64,000 bases of DNA from JBFMFR01 sp040752025 (GCA_040752025.1 JBFMFR010000004.1:124001-188000); one strand, 5' to 3'; positions 1-8,730 are shown, numbered from the stretch's first letter. Translations and numbers: made by a program. The notes: generated by a model from the letters alone, not told the origin.

Positions 1-274
1 TGGGGCTCAGGCGCAGCTTGCCCTGGTGCTGCTCGACCAGTTGAGCCGATTCTTCGGGGGTGAGCTTGTCCGAGTGCAGGGCGTTCACCACCGTAGCTTT
101 GGCTCGCACCCGGCCCTCGGCGTTGTTATTGATGAAATAGAGCACGTCCCCGGCGTGCACCCGCCCGTGCGGCAGCTTGCGCCCGGTGGCGCCGCGGATG
201 ATCATAGTTTTGTCGTGTGCCAGCAAAAGCTCCAGTTCTTTGGCGCTGGCGTCCAGGTAAACAACGTGGTCCAT
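1..274 (-). CDS. ASCH/PUA-like domain protein, 3' end cut by window
   Basis: An open frame runs from an ATG at 274 down to base 1 with no stop, giving at least 91 residues that begin MDHVVYLDASAKELELLLA. A ribosome binding site (AAAGGAG) sits at 281-288. The pattern 'MIIRGATGRKLPHGRVHAGDVLYFINN' (split here for naming only) with a following 'RVRAKATVV' resembles the small beta-barrel ASCH/PUA-like fold, in which a conserved G-R-K-x-P and G-D-x-L-Y-F are typical; such proteins bind RNA or modified nucleosides. That assignment is from remembered family patterns and is moderate only. The gene lies downstream of the VTC gene on the same strand with about 80 bases between. Its C-terminus is outside the window. 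Confidence 0.6.
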   Translation of the reverse strand, partial: MDHVVYLDASAKELELLLAHDKTMIIRGATGRKLPHGRVHAGDVLYFINNNAEGRVRAKATVVNALHSDKLTPEESAQLVEQHQGKLRLSP

Positions 275-353
275 TCAGGGCTCCTTTTTAGTAATCTTTT
301 TATCATACCCGAACGCGGCTGTACAGGTTCAACATGTACCCATGAACGCCGTG

Positions 354-1079
354 CTAGAAGAACACCCGCTCGATCCCTTGCACATATTTAGAATTGCGCG
401 TCACCCGGAAAGGGAAGAAGCTCGCCACCCGGTTGGCGTGCGGCTCCTGCTCGATCTCATACTTCAGTTCCACGACCAGTTCTCGGAAATTGGTTTGGTG
501 ATGGTTGAACGAGTTGCCCAGGGCATCGTTTGCCTTGTGAAATGTCATCTGCGAGTCGAGCGTAACTCGGAAATGCCCGTCGCGCGAAGCGTAGTAGCGC
601 CGGTAATAGCGGTTGAACAGGACGCTATCCAGGTCCAACAGGTCGAAGCGCACGTTTTCGGGTAGGTCGCTGGCCTTCACAATCGCCCTGAAATCCTGGC
701 GGCAGAAGCCTTGCTGCAGGCCGAATGCGGCAACCGGGTAGGTGTGCTTGGTGCCCACCAGCCCATCCTTGACCTTGATCTCCAACATCGGGGCGCTGAT
801 CTGGCCAAACGGCGCGCCATACCAGCGCAGGCGAACTTTGCGCCGCTGGCTGGCGCCGTAGACGTTGTCGTAGTAATTCTGCAGGTCGGGCGTATCGAAA
901 TACAGGTTGTTCACGAAACGCGGCGGATAGGGCGCGTAGAACAGGCGCGGGTGCAGCTCGATCAGCGCTTCCACCTGGAAAGGCTGCAGCGCTTCCACCA
1001 GGAATTTGCGCTCGTAACGGTAGGTGCGCAGGGGCGTATAGCCTTGCTCTACAGGGATCGCTTGGGTTGGCGCAGCCAT
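354..1079 (-). CDS. VTC-domain polyphosphate polymerase family protein
   Basis: The 241-residue product matches the VTC domain: an N-terminal YRYERKFLV strand, then VNNLYFDTPDLQNYYDN, KVRLRWYG, an E-I-K tract (LEIKVKDG), and a C-terminal VVELKYE. Basic and acidic residues inside this tunnel fold bind phosphate chains in yeast Vtc4, so a polyphosphate polymerase or related triphosphate tunnel role is expected; in bacteria this family is often found beside CotH and DUF4956 proteins, as here. The frame can be opened at a GTG at 1085, but the ATG at 1079 overlaps the stop of the upstream gene (TGATG), so translational coupling makes 1079 the better start. Third gene of the CotH-DUF4956-VTC operon. 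Confidence 0.88.
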   Translation of the reverse strand: MAAPTQAIPVEQGYTPLRTYRYERKFLVEALQPFQVEALIELHPRLFYAPYPPRFVNNLYFDTPDLQNYYDNVYGASQRRKVRLRWYGAPFGQISAPMLEIKVKDGLVGTKHTYPVAAFGLQQGFCRQDFRAIVKASDLPENVRFDLLDLDSVLFNRYYRRYYASRDGHFRVTLDSQMTFHKANDALGNSFNHHQTNFRELVVELKYEIEQEPHANRVASFFPFRVTRNSKYVQGIERVFF

Positions 1080-2416
1080 CACCACACGCCCTTGTTATCC
1101 AGGAATGAGATTTGCACGAATGGCGACAGCGTTTGCAGCGCGGCGCGAGCCTGTTCGAGGTCCGAGATGTGGCGGAACTCGACCACAAAAGACATCTCGA
1201 TGGCGTCCAGCGTTTCATCGTAGCGCAGCAGGCGCAGCTTATCGGCGTGGTGGGCCAGCACATCCATGGCCTGCTGCAGCGTGATCTTCTCGGCGCCGCG
1301 GCTGGTGATCGCCAGGTGCAGGTTCACGTCGGACTGGGTCTGGCGCAGCAGCCGCGCCAGGCCGATGATGATGACCACCACAGCCAGCGTGATCAGCGTG
1401 ACAGCGCGCTGGTTATCGCCCAGACCAATCCCCAGGCTGATGGCAAAGAACAGGTAAGCCAGCTCTTCGGGCTCCTTGATCGCCGCCCGGAAGCGGATGA
1501 TCGATAGGGCGCCCACCAGGCCGAGCGACAGGGCCACCGACGAGCGCACCACCAGGATGATGAACGTGGTCGTGACGGTCAGCAGCATGAAGTTGGCGGC
1601 GAACTTGCGCCGGTTCGACAGCGAGCTGCCCCAATAAATGTACACCCGGCTCAGGATGAAGGATGTAACCACTGCCAGGATCAGGTTGATGGCGAACACA
1701 TCCGCCTCGAAAGCGCTGCCCTGGCTGGCAGACAGGCTGCGCAGCAGATCCTGCCAGGAGCCTGTTGAGGCTGGCTGGTTGGTCGGCGCGGCCGTGGGCG
1801 CGGGCTCGACCGGCCTGATGCCCCCCTGCACGGACGTGGTTTGTAAGCTGACATCGTCTAATTCGGTGGTGCGCTGGCCCATCGATGCGAAGATCAGGCT
1901 GCCTGGCCCGAGCGGATCAGGGTCTGTTGCATGGATCAGGGCCTCGCCATTGGCTGTGATCGTATGTTCGCCACCCGCCAGGGTGATCTGGAAATCCATC
2001 CATTCGCCGCCTCTAATCGCTCCCATTCCGGTGTGACCCAAATCCCTGGGCTCACTTTGCGGAATTGTGCGGAGCAGGGTAACTCCCTCGGGGTTCAGCG
2101 CCAGCAGATAGCTGCCCTGGTCGGAGGCGCGATAATTGATGTGCGTTTCACCCTCACCCGAATAGCGCAGCTTGAACGACAGGGTGAAGTCTTGCCAGCT
2201 TCCCGGCCGGGCGGCAAACTGGGCTGGCCCAATGCGCAAGACCCCCTCGCTGACGATCACTTCGGGGGCATGTTCCCAGCCTGGCAGTTCAGGGGCATCG
2301 AAGGTCTCTGTAAACCCCTGCGGGCCTTCTTGGGCGCAGGCCGGCGCAGCCGCCCATCCAAGCACTGCCAATCCAAGCAGCAAAGTCACGCTCCATAAGG
2401 TGAATTTTCGGCTCAT
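1079..2416 (-). CDS. DUF4956 membrane protein with extracytoplasmic LamG-like domain
   Basis: The 445-residue product starts with a signal peptide (MSRKFTLWSVTLLLGLAVLG, cleavage near ACAQEG). Residues about 30-200 form a beta-rich LamG/DUF1080-like sandwich (WQDFTLSFKLRYSGEGETHINY, LGPGSLIFASM), followed by a Pro/Thr linker and the DUF4956 membrane domain with at least three helices and the conserved RFRAAIKEPEELAYLFFAI loop. DUF4956 proteins normally begin at the membrane domain, so the exported front domain is an addition. The ATG at 2416 is preferred over one at 2446 because a GGAGG box lies just upstream and the signal peptide starts there. The stop overlaps the start of the VTC gene. 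DUF4956 function is unknown. Confidence 0.85.
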   Translation of the reverse strand: MSRKFTLWSVTLLLGLAVLGWAAAPACAQEGPQGFTETFDAPELPGWEHAPEVIVSEGVLRIGPAQFAARPGSWQDFTLSFKLRYSGEGETHINYRASDQGSYLLALNPEGVTLLRTIPQSEPRDLGHTGMGAIRGGEWMDFQITLAGGEHTITANGEALIHATDPDPLGPGSLIFASMGQRTTELDDVSLQTTSVQGGIRPVEPAPTAAPTNQPASTGSWQDLLRSLSASQGSAFEADVFAINLILAVVTSFILSRVYIYWGSSLSNRRKFAANFMLLTVTTTFIILVVRSSVALSLGLVGALSIIRFRAAIKEPEELAYLFFAISLGIGLGDNQRAVTLITLAVVVIIIGLARLLRQTQSDVNLHLAITSRGAEKITLQQAMDVLAHHADKLRLLRYDETLDAIEMSFVVEFRHISDLEQARAALQTLSPFVQISFLDNKGVW

Positions 2417-2447
2417 TGTGTGCCTCCAGACAGATGTGATCATCACT

Positions 2448-4115
2448 TCAAGGTTGTGTTACGTTCGACAGCGCAGCTTGCAGGAACTGGCTGCGTTGGC
2501 TGGCGAAGCGCACTAGGTTTTGCCACGAATCCGTAAAAGCCTGGGGTGGGAACATGGGACGCTCGCCGTAGAAAGCTTTGTCGCCCGTGCCCTGTTCCAC
2601 GTAAGGGGCAATCAGGCGGTGATACCTCTCCACCTGGCCGGATACGTTATCCTGGGTGAACCAGTAGCGCAGCAGCAAATCGATATAGGCCAGGTACTGG
2701 CTGCGGTAGCTCCCTACGCCGAAAACCTGGTCTGCCAGAGGGGCGCGCTCCACCAGGCCGGCTCCTGGGGTGGGGAACAGCGGGGCCTGCGCGTTTTCGC
2801 CCCAGGCCAGGTCCCACGGGATCCACTCGAAGCGCCCGCTGGTGGGGTTGTTGAACAAGTAATAGTTGTTGCCGGTGTAGGGGTACGAATCCCAGTTATC
2901 GAGGAGGGTGATTACCGCCATGTAGCGCAGAAAGGTGTCCACGTTGATGGCGCCTTCCAGCGCCTGTACCAGCTCGTCTTCGCTGGTGTAGTTGGCGCCA
3001 TCTACCACCCGGCACAGGGCGACGATATCGCTGTAGTCGTTCTCAGTCTCGTTGTTGATCTTGCCGTAGGCATACTGCCCGTTTTGGGTGGGATAATCTC
3101 TAATGCTTTCGCCGTAGTAGACCAGGTCCATCGGCCCGCGCTGGGCGTGGCTGGCTTTGTACAGGTTGCCGCCCTGGCTGTCGCGCCCAAAGCGGTTGCT
3201 CAGGTATTTGTTGTCGACGCGCTCCACCAGGAGATAGACGCCCCAAAAGGTCGCCGGGCTGGGATCGTCGGTGATATCGATCCACAGCTCCACGTAAGCC
3301 GCGTGGCTGGCGGGCACTCCGGCGAAGCGCATCATCTCGTAGGCCAGCTTCTCGCGCAGCAGCGTAGGATCGCCGATGCTGTTCAGCAGCATGAGCTGGC
3401 GCAGGTTGTAATATTCCTGCCCATCGATGTAGGCGTCGGTGTCGATCTTCCAGGGCTTTTTTTCGCCCGACTCGCGCAGTGAGAACTGGCCGCGCATCCT
3501 GAAGCCAACATCATCCAGCCGCTCGCCGGATACGATCGCATCAGCCCGGGCCTGATACTTGGCCGGAGGGTCGACCCACATCTGGTTCCAATCGGCTTGC
3601 GATAGGGAAATATCGATGCGCTGTACGCGGCTGTCATCGAACACTGTCCAATAGTCCACGCTGCTGGCGGTTGGGTGGCGCACGCTGACCGTGATGTGGT
3701 CTTCGGCGAAGCGCCCCTGGGCGTCGGTCACGCGCAGCGTGAGGGTGTAGTCGCCCGGCTTAGAATATAGATAGTTGGCGTAGCCCCCCTGGTCTGTGGC
3801 GTCGAAGTCGAATTGCCCGTTCCCATCCAGATCCCATTCGTAGCGAGCGATCTGCGCGCCGGCGGCGTGGCTGCCGTAAGCGCTGAAGTACACCCGCAGC
3901 GGGGCCCAGCCCTGGTTGGGCATGGCGCTGGCTTGCGCCGTCACCTGTGTGCTTTCTCTCAGGAAACTTGTTCCCTTCCCGGCCGCGGCGCTTCCCACGC
4001 CCGTTAACAGATCGGCGAGCAATATCCCCAGGCCAACTACCACGGATAAAAAGATACAAGCCATTTCTATCCGCCGGCGTGTGCTGGCCCTGCTGAGGTC
4101 CGATCGACTGTTCAT
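2448..4115 (-). CDS. CotH kinase family protein with PKD domain, exported
   Basis: The 555-residue product has an N-terminal membrane anchor or signal (ACIFLSVVVGLGILLADLL), a PKD-type domain at about residues 65-140 (YEWDLDGNGQFDF, YTLTLRVTDAQG), and a CotH domain to the C-terminus (FRMRGQFSLRESGEKKPWKI, LREKLAYEMMRFAGVPA, GVYLLVERVDNKYL, LLDNWDSYPYTGNNYYLF). CotH proteins are atypical kinases that phosphorylate secreted or spore-coat proteins; here the enzyme would act outside the cytoplasm. The ATG at 4115 follows a GAGGAG box and is preferred to one at 4136. It heads the operon with DUF4956 and VTC. The substrate is unknown. Confidence 0.88.
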   Translation of the reverse strand: MNSRSDLSRASTRRRIEMACIFLSVVVGLGILLADLLTGVGSAAAGKGTSFLRESTQVTAQASAMPNQGWAPLRVYFSAYGSHAAGAQIARYEWDLDGNGQFDFDATDQGGYANYLYSKPGDYTLTLRVTDAQGRFAEDHITVSVRHPTASSVDYWTVFDDSRVQRIDISLSQADWNQMWVDPPAKYQARADAIVSGERLDDVGFRMRGQFSLRESGEKKPWKIDTDAYIDGQEYYNLRQLMLLNSIGDPTLLREKLAYEMMRFAGVPASHAAYVELWIDITDDPSPATFWGVYLLVERVDNKYLSNRFGRDSQGGNLYKASHAQRGPMDLVYYGESIRDYPTQNGQYAYGKINNETENDYSDIVALCRVVDGANYTSEDELVQALEGAINVDTFLRYMAVITLLDNWDSYPYTGNNYYLFNNPTSGRFEWIPWDLAWGENAQAPLFPTPGAGLVERAPLADQVFGVGSYRSQYLAYIDLLLRYWFTQDNVSGQVERYHRLIAPYVEQGTGDKAFYGERPMFPPQAFTDSWQNLVRFASQRSQFLQAALSNVTQP

Positions 4116-4203
4116 GCTGCTCCTCGAGTGAATCAACTCCAGGGCCAGCCTGGTGAAGCAGTAAAAAAAGCCCGGCCCGGCCCTGTCGGGGGCGTTATCA
4201 GGA

Positions 4204-4245
4204 ATTATACCCGCTTACGGCGCCCTGCAATTGGGCCAGTTTCGA
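4204..4245 (-). promoter_or_regulatory. Probable promoter of the CotH-DUF4956-VTC operon
   Basis: On the minus strand a perfect TATAAT lies at 4204-4209, with TTGCAG or AATTGC about 15-17 bases upstream. The leader of about 85 bases before the CotH start contains a GC-rich stretch followed by seven T (4164-4185 region on the minus strand), which could act as an attenuator. No stable perfect stem was found, so this last point is tentative. Confidence 0.4.
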
Positions 4246-4247
4246 AC

Positions 4248-4277
4248 TTGTGTTGTTTGGCTTTTTGGTTGTACAAT
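4248..4277 (+). promoter_or_regulatory. Possible promoter of the acetyltransferase pseudogene
   Basis: TTGTGT at 4248-4253 and TACAAT at 4272-4277 are 18 bases apart. The ATG follows at 4286, only 8 bases after the -10 box, so the transcript would be almost leaderless. No Shine-Dalgarno sequence is seen. Confidence 0.35.
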
Positions 4278-4285
4278 GTTTACAT

Positions 4286-4850
4286 ATGCAAAAACCACTG
4301 ACGCAGAAAGACATCGTTGATGACCTCAAAGCGCTTGGGCTTTATCGCGGTGCAGCCGTTGAAGTCCACAGCTCTTTGAGCAGTATGGGCTTTGTAGAAG
4401 GCGGCGCACCTGCCGTAATCAATGCCCTGATGGATGTTGTAGGCGAAGAGGGCGCCATCGTAATGTCTGCCTATCTCGTAACCCTTCCGCTGCCGCTGAC
4501 GGAAGAAGAAAAGGCTAGGTGTGGACATTCACCGCTGTTCTTGCATGCACACCGCGGAAGATAAAGTGGAAATGCCCAAGCAGATCGTGGAGCATTTTCG
4601 GCTGCCGCAAGAGATACAATGCCAATATCCACAGGCGGATTGGTACGTTGAATACAATCACCCTCACAAGCCAGTGCCCGCAGATGCATGGGGGAAAGTA
4701 CAGCTAGAAGCTGAACGAAGAGGGTCGATCCGGCGAGGGCGTATCGGGGAAGCAGAATGCCTGCTGTTCGAAGGAAAGCCAGTGGTAGATATCTATGAAG
4801 AATTTCTACGGGCGGACCCTTTTGGACTTTTCGGTATTGAGAAAGGCTAA
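4286..4850 (+). pseudogene. Aminoglycoside 3-N-acetyltransferase (AAC(3) family) remnant, middle deleted
   Basis: The first part (4286 to about 4516) encodes a normal AAC(3) N-terminus: MQKPLTQKDIVDDLKALGL, VEVHSSLSSMGFVEGGA and GEEGAIVMSAY. In the next frame, from about 4521 to 4850, follows a normal AAC(3) C-terminal part beginning VDIHRCSCMHTAEDKVEMPK and including RRGRIGEAECLLFEGKPVVD. Intact family members have roughly 80-100 further residues between these parts, including the catalytic His/Asp region, so the gene has lost its middle and its frame. It overlaps the end of the DUF2877 gene on the other strand by 45 bases. It cannot encode active enzyme. Confidence 0.75.
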
Positions 4851-5744
4851 CGCCATCCCCGCCAGCGCATCCACCCCCGAAGAGCTGCCCCAACTGAGCA
4901 GCATTCCGGCGCAAGTGGGCAGGTCAGGCGCGCCAGTCAGCAGGCCGTCCAGGGCGGTGACCAGGCGCTCGTCGGCCTGGCCCTGGCAGGCGCATTCGAT
5001 CAGGCTGGCAGACAGCGTGGTGGTCTTCTGGTAGGCCACAGGCAGCAGCGCTTCACCCAGGGCTTCCCATTCACGGGCGCTGAAGCGCTGCATCCGGTGC
5101 AGCGCCAGCAAAAAGCCGGCTGCCAGGTCATCGCCGGAGGGCGTCAGGCCGGGACCCATTCCCAGGAAAGCGCCCAGCGCAGTAGCGAGCGCTTGCACCT
5201 GGCGCGTTTGTAATGCGGCCTGTAAATCCTTCCCCAAAATGATGATATCCCGATCCGGTAGGGGCGCACGGTGTGCGCCCTTGGTTTGGCACGCGTCCTT
5301 ATTCGTGCGATATGCTTCCAGCAGCGCTGCTCCCGGGCTGGTTGGCGCGCCAGCGCGCTGCTCCAGTACCAGACCAGCCAATCCTGTCAGGTTTGCTTGA
5401 ATTTGGTCTGGATTCAGGCGCTTTTGCGGCGGTGCGGGTGCGGCCCAGTTGGCGGACTGTCCATATCGTAGAACCAGCCCCAGACTGGGGAAGGCGATTC
5501 GATCGGGCGTGACCTGTACAGGGAAATGCGATGAAAGGCGCTGCAATGCCTGCACATCGCCCTGCAGGTTGAGCGTCAGCGGGCCGCGGTAGGTCTCGTA
5601 GGAAAGGAAGACCACCCGGTGCGGGGGCAGGCTCAGAAATATGCCCCGTGAGGTCACCCCGAGCACGCTGGCCTGGGATGCCCGAACCAGGGCGCTTTGG
5701 GCAGCGCTGCCGATGACGGCGACGACGATCTCAGCGGGTGGCAT
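4806..5744 (-). CDS. allH: DUF2877 protein, AllH/YlbF-like candidate subunit of oxamate carbamoyltransferase
   Basis: The 312-residue product carries the DUF2877 hallmark GMGPGLTPSGDDLAAGF at about residues 195-211. In Escherichia coli this family is YlbF (AllH), which works with FdrA (AllF) and YlbE (AllG) as oxamate carbamoyltransferase in anaerobic allantoin use; that link is from the literature as I recall it. Homologues of the two partners lie at 12649-15664 on the opposite strand, about 7 kb away, which supports a common function despite the separation. The frame is open from 5861, but that would overlap the upstream gene; the ATG at 5744 (MPPAEIVVAVIG) fits the family start. The symbol is by homology only. 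Confidence 0.75.
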   Translation of the reverse strand: MPPAEIVVAVIGSAAQSALVRASQASVLGVTSRGIFLSLPPHRVVFLSYETYRGPLTLNLQGDVQALQRLSSHFPVQVTPDRIAFPSLGLVLRYGQSANWAAPAPPQKRLNPDQIQANLTGLAGLVLEQRAGAPTSPGAALLEAYRTNKDACQTKGAHRAPLPDRDIIILGKDLQAALQTRQVQALATALGAFLGMGPGLTPSGDDLAAGFLLALHRMQRFSAREWEALGEALLPVAYQKTTTLSASLIECACQGQADERLVTALDGLLTGAPDLPTCAGMLLSWGSSSGVDALAGMALAFLNTEKSKRVRP

Positions 5745-5784
5745 ACAGATTTCGCATAGATGAAGCCGCCTGATCTCGCATCCC

Positions 5785-6354
5785 TTATCCCCTGGTGAGC
5801 AACACGCCCGCCATCTGGTCGCTGGGGGTGAAGGCCGGGTTGCCCGGCTCGAACACGCCATCGTCCCGGGCGCAGTAATATAGCTTCAGCCAGCGCTCGA
5901 TCCCGGTGCGCACGCGTTCCTGCTCGGCGCGCTGGGAATCTTGCTGCTGCTGGAAGCGCCCCAGGAGCCCCCTGCGCTTCCAGAAGTACAGGGCATAGAA
6001 CAGGGCCAGCACTACCAGAACGGGGATGAACAGGTAGGGTTGGGTGGTCAGGATGCCGTACAGGAACACAGGCGCGATCAGACCCAAAGTCAGCGCCACC
6101 AGGTCCGGTTGGATAGGGCGGATGACCGCCTGTTTGCCGGAATCGGGCGGCGCCAGGCGCCGGCTTAGGGCGCGCAGCTCGGCGGGTGGCAGGTGCTCGA
6201 GCTCCAGGCGATAGGGGGATGGCTCGGCCTGCTCTGCCAGGGAGGCGGTTCCTTTTGAGGCTCGCCCGACGCCGATGCCCAGGATGTAGATCGTGCTGAC
6301 CTTTTCGACCTGGTCAGATTGGCCGCAGATGGGGCAGTTCAGTGACTCGCTCAT
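5785..6354 (-). CDS. Zinc-ribbon membrane protein of unknown function
   Basis: The 189-residue product begins with a CPICG zinc-ribbon half (MSESLNCPICGQSDQVEKV). Two close hydrophobic helices follow at about residues 87-125 (VALTLGLIAPVFLYGIL and YLFIPVLVVLALFYALYFW), then a charged coiled-coil-like stretch (FQQQQDSQRAEQERVRTGIE) and a C-terminal YYCARDDGVFEPG motif. This design is common among uncharacterised Chloroflexota proteins. It lies between the DUF2877 gene (41 bases) and a second small membrane protein (9 bases), on the same strand, so co-transcription is likely. No function can be assigned. Confidence 0.72.
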   Translation of the reverse strand: MSESLNCPICGQSDQVEKVSTIYILGIGVGRASKGTASLAEQAEPSPYRLELEHLPPAELRALSRRLAPPDSGKQAVIRPIQPDLVALTLGLIAPVFLYGILTTQPYLFIPVLVVLALFYALYFWKRRGLLGRFQQQQDSQRAEQERVRTGIERWLKLYYCARDDGVFEPGNPAFTPSDQMAGVLLTRG

Positions 6355-6363
6355 GGCGCTTGG

Positions 6364-6702
6364 CTACAGTTTGAAGGCCCAACTGAAGGCCACGATCCCA
6401 ATCGAAGTGGGCATCCACCAATAGGGTTGGACGGCAAAGAGCGGCAGCAGGCCGGCGTTGAGCAGGACGCCTAACACGATTGCCAGCAGGCCGGCCCCGG
6501 CGATGATCAGGTCACTGCGCTTCTGGCTCAGGATCGAATAGCGCGGCGCGCCAACCTCCGCCCGGCTGCGATCCTTTTTCTGCCGCGTTTCTCTGGAGGC
6601 GCGGGCGATGCGCTTGGCGCGCTCGCGCTGTAAGATGATCAGCCGCAGGTAGAAAATCAATACGGCTACAATGACGATCGCCAATCCGGTGTCAATTTTC
6701 AT
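6364..6702 (-). CDS. Small membrane protein of unknown function
   Basis: The 112-residue product has an N-terminal helix (GLAIVIVAVLIFYLRLIIL), a strongly basic segment (RAKRIARASRETRQKKDRSR) and two further hydrophobic segments (LIIAGAGLLAIVLGVLLNAG and WMPTSIGIVAFSWAF). It is not recognised. It starts the minus-strand group that includes the zinc-ribbon protein and DUF2877 gene. No clear homology guides its role. Confidence 0.6.
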   Translation of the reverse strand: MKIDTGLAIVIVAVLIFYLRLIILQRERAKRIARASRETRQKKDRSRAEVGAPRYSILSQKRSDLIIAGAGLLAIVLGVLLNAGLLPLFAVQPYWWMPTSIGIVAFSWAFKL

Positions 6703-7024
6703 AAGGTGTTCACATCCTGTTTCGAATGTATAGAGTCACGCCAGCCTAAATATACCTCATAATGACATAGATCATGGTGGGAAAATGACATCTATCCATT
6801 GCTAGATATTACGAATGACACAATAATAAATATGTCTTACAACTTTATGAAAGCCTGGCATTTCTGCGAGGCCGCAGGGCTCCTTCGGTGTTATGTACTG
6901 TGGACGGAGAGTGAAATGACAAAGCCTTCGAACATTGCCGCCCACCTGTTTCAAATGCTTACCTGGTATGCCTAGCTTTGCTGCGCACCGGGTAGCAAAA
7001 TTATCCCCTGGCAAACCCTGCCGG
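6703..7024. other. Intergenic region without a convincing gene
   Basis: This stretch is AT-richer at its left end. It contains a 93-codon minus-strand frame (6802-7083) that has no family pattern and overlaps the better-looking fragment to its right. No RNA gene or clear promoter pair was recognised. Confidence 0.4.
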
Positions 7025-7252
7025 TTAATTCCCCCTGATCTCATCACAACAAGCAAACGATATTCCAACCGGCTGCTCTCCAATAGCGGCTGCGGGCGAT
7101 GTCGCCAGGGATTCTGCGCACGCGTTGATCAACTTGATACGGCGGTCCCATAGGGGCATTCTATCGATCGTCAGGTCAGGCCAATCAGGAAGGAGGTTCT
7201 CATCATATCCCCTAGAGTAATATTCGTCACCCGACTCTTTTTGCCAAGCTAG
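7025..7252 (-). pseudogene. Unrecognised gene fragment lacking a start
   Basis: A 75-codon frame between two stops has protein-like composition (residues such as PDWPDLTIDRMPLWDRRIK and GEQPVGISFACCDEIRGN). It has no ATG, GTG or TTG in a plausible position except an internal ATG that would leave about 45 residues. It looks like the C-terminal end of a gene whose front was lost when the region next to the permease operon was rearranged. The family is unknown. Confidence 0.3.
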
Positions 7253-7264
7253 ACCCTATCGTTT

Positions 7265-7312
7265 GCGGATTTCATCCGTTGCGGATTTCATCCGTTGCGG
7301 ATTTCATCCGTT
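7265..7312. repeat. Three tandem copies of a 16-bp palindromic unit
   Basis: The unit GCGGATTTCATCCGTT occurs three times without a mismatch and without spacers. Its core CGGAT-TTC-ATCCG is an inverted repeat with 5-bp arms. The array ends 36 bases before the permease ATG, in the leader. The same core recurs inside the operon at 9286, 9727 and 10233, so it may be an operator, an RNA hairpin or a mobile REP-like element. Confidence 0.9.
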
Positions 7313-7347
7313 TCGTGCTTCACACATTCAGGAGAAACAGAAAAACT

Positions 7348-8730
7348 ATGGGTACCGCAGAAAAGACAAAAATCATGGGCTATTTGCCCCCAGATATGCC
7401 CCCCTGGGGGGCTATGATCAGCCTGGGCTTCCAGCAAGTGCTGACCATGTTCCCGGCTACCGTCTTGGTCGCCATCCTGACCAAGTTCGACGTGGGCGTC
7501 ACCCTGACCGCCAGCGGCATTGGCACGATCGTGGCTTTGCTGGTCTCGGGACGGCGCATCCCGCTTTACTACGGCTCCAGCTTCAGCTACATCACCGTGG
7601 TAGTCACCACCATGAGCCTGTACGCCGGCGACTGCTTCGCCGACCCGAACACCTTCTACTGCCCGGACGGGGTGCGCATCGTCCAGTTGGGTATCATGGG
7701 CACCGCCATCGTCGAAATCCTGGTCGGCCTGCTGATCATGCGCATCGGCAAAGAGGCCCTGGACAAGGTCCTGCCGCCGGTCATCACCGGCAGCGTGGCC
7801 ATCGTCATCGGCATCGCCCTGGCCGGGGCCGCCCTGGGCATGGCCAGCGCCAACTGGGCCGTGGCCTTCATCACCCTGGTGGTGACCATTGCCCTCTCGG
7901 TGTACCTGCAAGGTAAGGGCCTGATCGGCATGCTGCCCATCCTGCTCGGCGCCTTGGCCGGCTGGCTGATCTCGATCCCGTTTGGATTGATCAACTGGAG
8001 CATCATCGGCGAGGCCGCCTGGCTGCGCTGGCCGGCCTTCACCCTGCCCGCCTTCACCGACCCGAACGCCTGGGGCGCCATCACCGGCATCGCCCTGATC
8101 GCCATCGCCACCATCCCCGAAAGCACGGCGCACCTGTACCAGATGAGCCTGTACATCGACCAACTGGCCAAGGAACTCGGCCGCGACCCGTTGGAGATCA
8201 AGCGCTTGATCGGCCTCAACCTGGTGGCGGACGGCAGCGATGACTTGATCGTTGGCTTCCTGGGCGGCTGCGCTGGCACCAACTACGGCGAGAACAACAG
8301 CCTGATGGCGATCACGCGCTGTTATTCTGTGCCAGTGCTGATGACAGCCGGGGTGCTTGCCATCTTGCTGGGCTTCGTCGGCAAGCTGGCGGCCATCGTC
8401 AACACGCTGCCCACGGCCGTCACCGGCGGCCTGTCGATCTACCTGTTCGGTGTGATCGGCATGCAAGGTATCGCCCTGATCCAATCCGAGAAAGTCAACC
8501 TGTTCGAGCCGCGCCAACTGGCTGTCGGGGCGATCATTCTGGTCACCGGCATCGGCGGCAACCTGGGATTGCCGGACGGCTTGTTCCCCTTCCCCATCCC
8601 GGTGCTTTTCCCGAGCGGCATTCCGGCCATCGTCTTTGCTGCCATCCTGGGCATCCTGGTCAACTTGCTCTTCTTGATCTTGCCGCCCAAGCTGTTCGGC
8701 GTAGAAGAACGCGAGAATATCAACCTGTAA
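7348..8730 (+). CDS. NCS2-family permease (xanthine/uracil type)
   Basis: The 460-residue product is a polytopic NCS2 transporter. It shows the first-helix FQQVLTMFPATVLVAILTK, the long GKEALDKVLPPVITGSVAIVIG region and the signature segment with GENNSLMAITRCY and TAVTGGLSIYLFG. NCS2 proteins import uracil, xanthine, uric acid or related rings with protons or sodium. A TTG at 7279 inside the tandem repeat opens the frame, but the ATG at 7348 with AGGAGA at 7330-7335 and the family N-terminus fit better. It opens the plus-strand operon with the molybdenum hydroxylase, so it probably imports the substrate of that enzyme. Which ring it carries cannot be read from the sequence. Confidence 0.9.
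   Translation: MGTAEKTKIMGYLPPDMPPWGAMISLGFQQVLTMFPATVLVAILTKFDVGVTLTASGIGTIVALLVSGRRIPLYYGSSFSYITVVVTTMSLYAGDCFADPNTFYCPDGVRIVQLGIMGTAIVEILVGLLIMRIGKEALDKVLPPVITGSVAIVIGIALAGAALGMASANWAVAFITLVVTIALSVYLQGKGLIGMLPILLGALAGWLISIPFGLINWSIIGEAAWLRWPAFTLPAFTDPNAWGAITGIALIAIATIPESTAHLYQMSLYIDQLAKELGRDPLEIKRLIGLNLVADGSDDLIVGFLGGCAGTNYGENNSLMAITRCYSVPVLMTAGVLAILLGFVGKLAAIVNTLPTAVTGGLSIYLFGVIGMQGIALIQSEKVNLFEPRQLAVGAIILVTGIGGNLGLPDGLFPFPIPVLFPSGIPAIVFAAILGILVNLLFLILPPKLFGVEERENINL

Noticed and set aside
6802..7083. A 93-codon minus-strand frame
   Set aside because: No family pattern, overlaps a more protein-like fragment in another frame, and lacks a ribosome binding site.
7265..7312. Possible CRISPR array
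   Set aside because: The three units are directly adjacent with no spacers, and no cas gene is present.
7288..8517. A 409-codon open frame antisense to the permease
   Set aside because: It is rich in Gln, Asp, His and Gly without any family pattern, and the plus strand clearly encodes the NCS2 permease; it is a GC-driven shadow frame.
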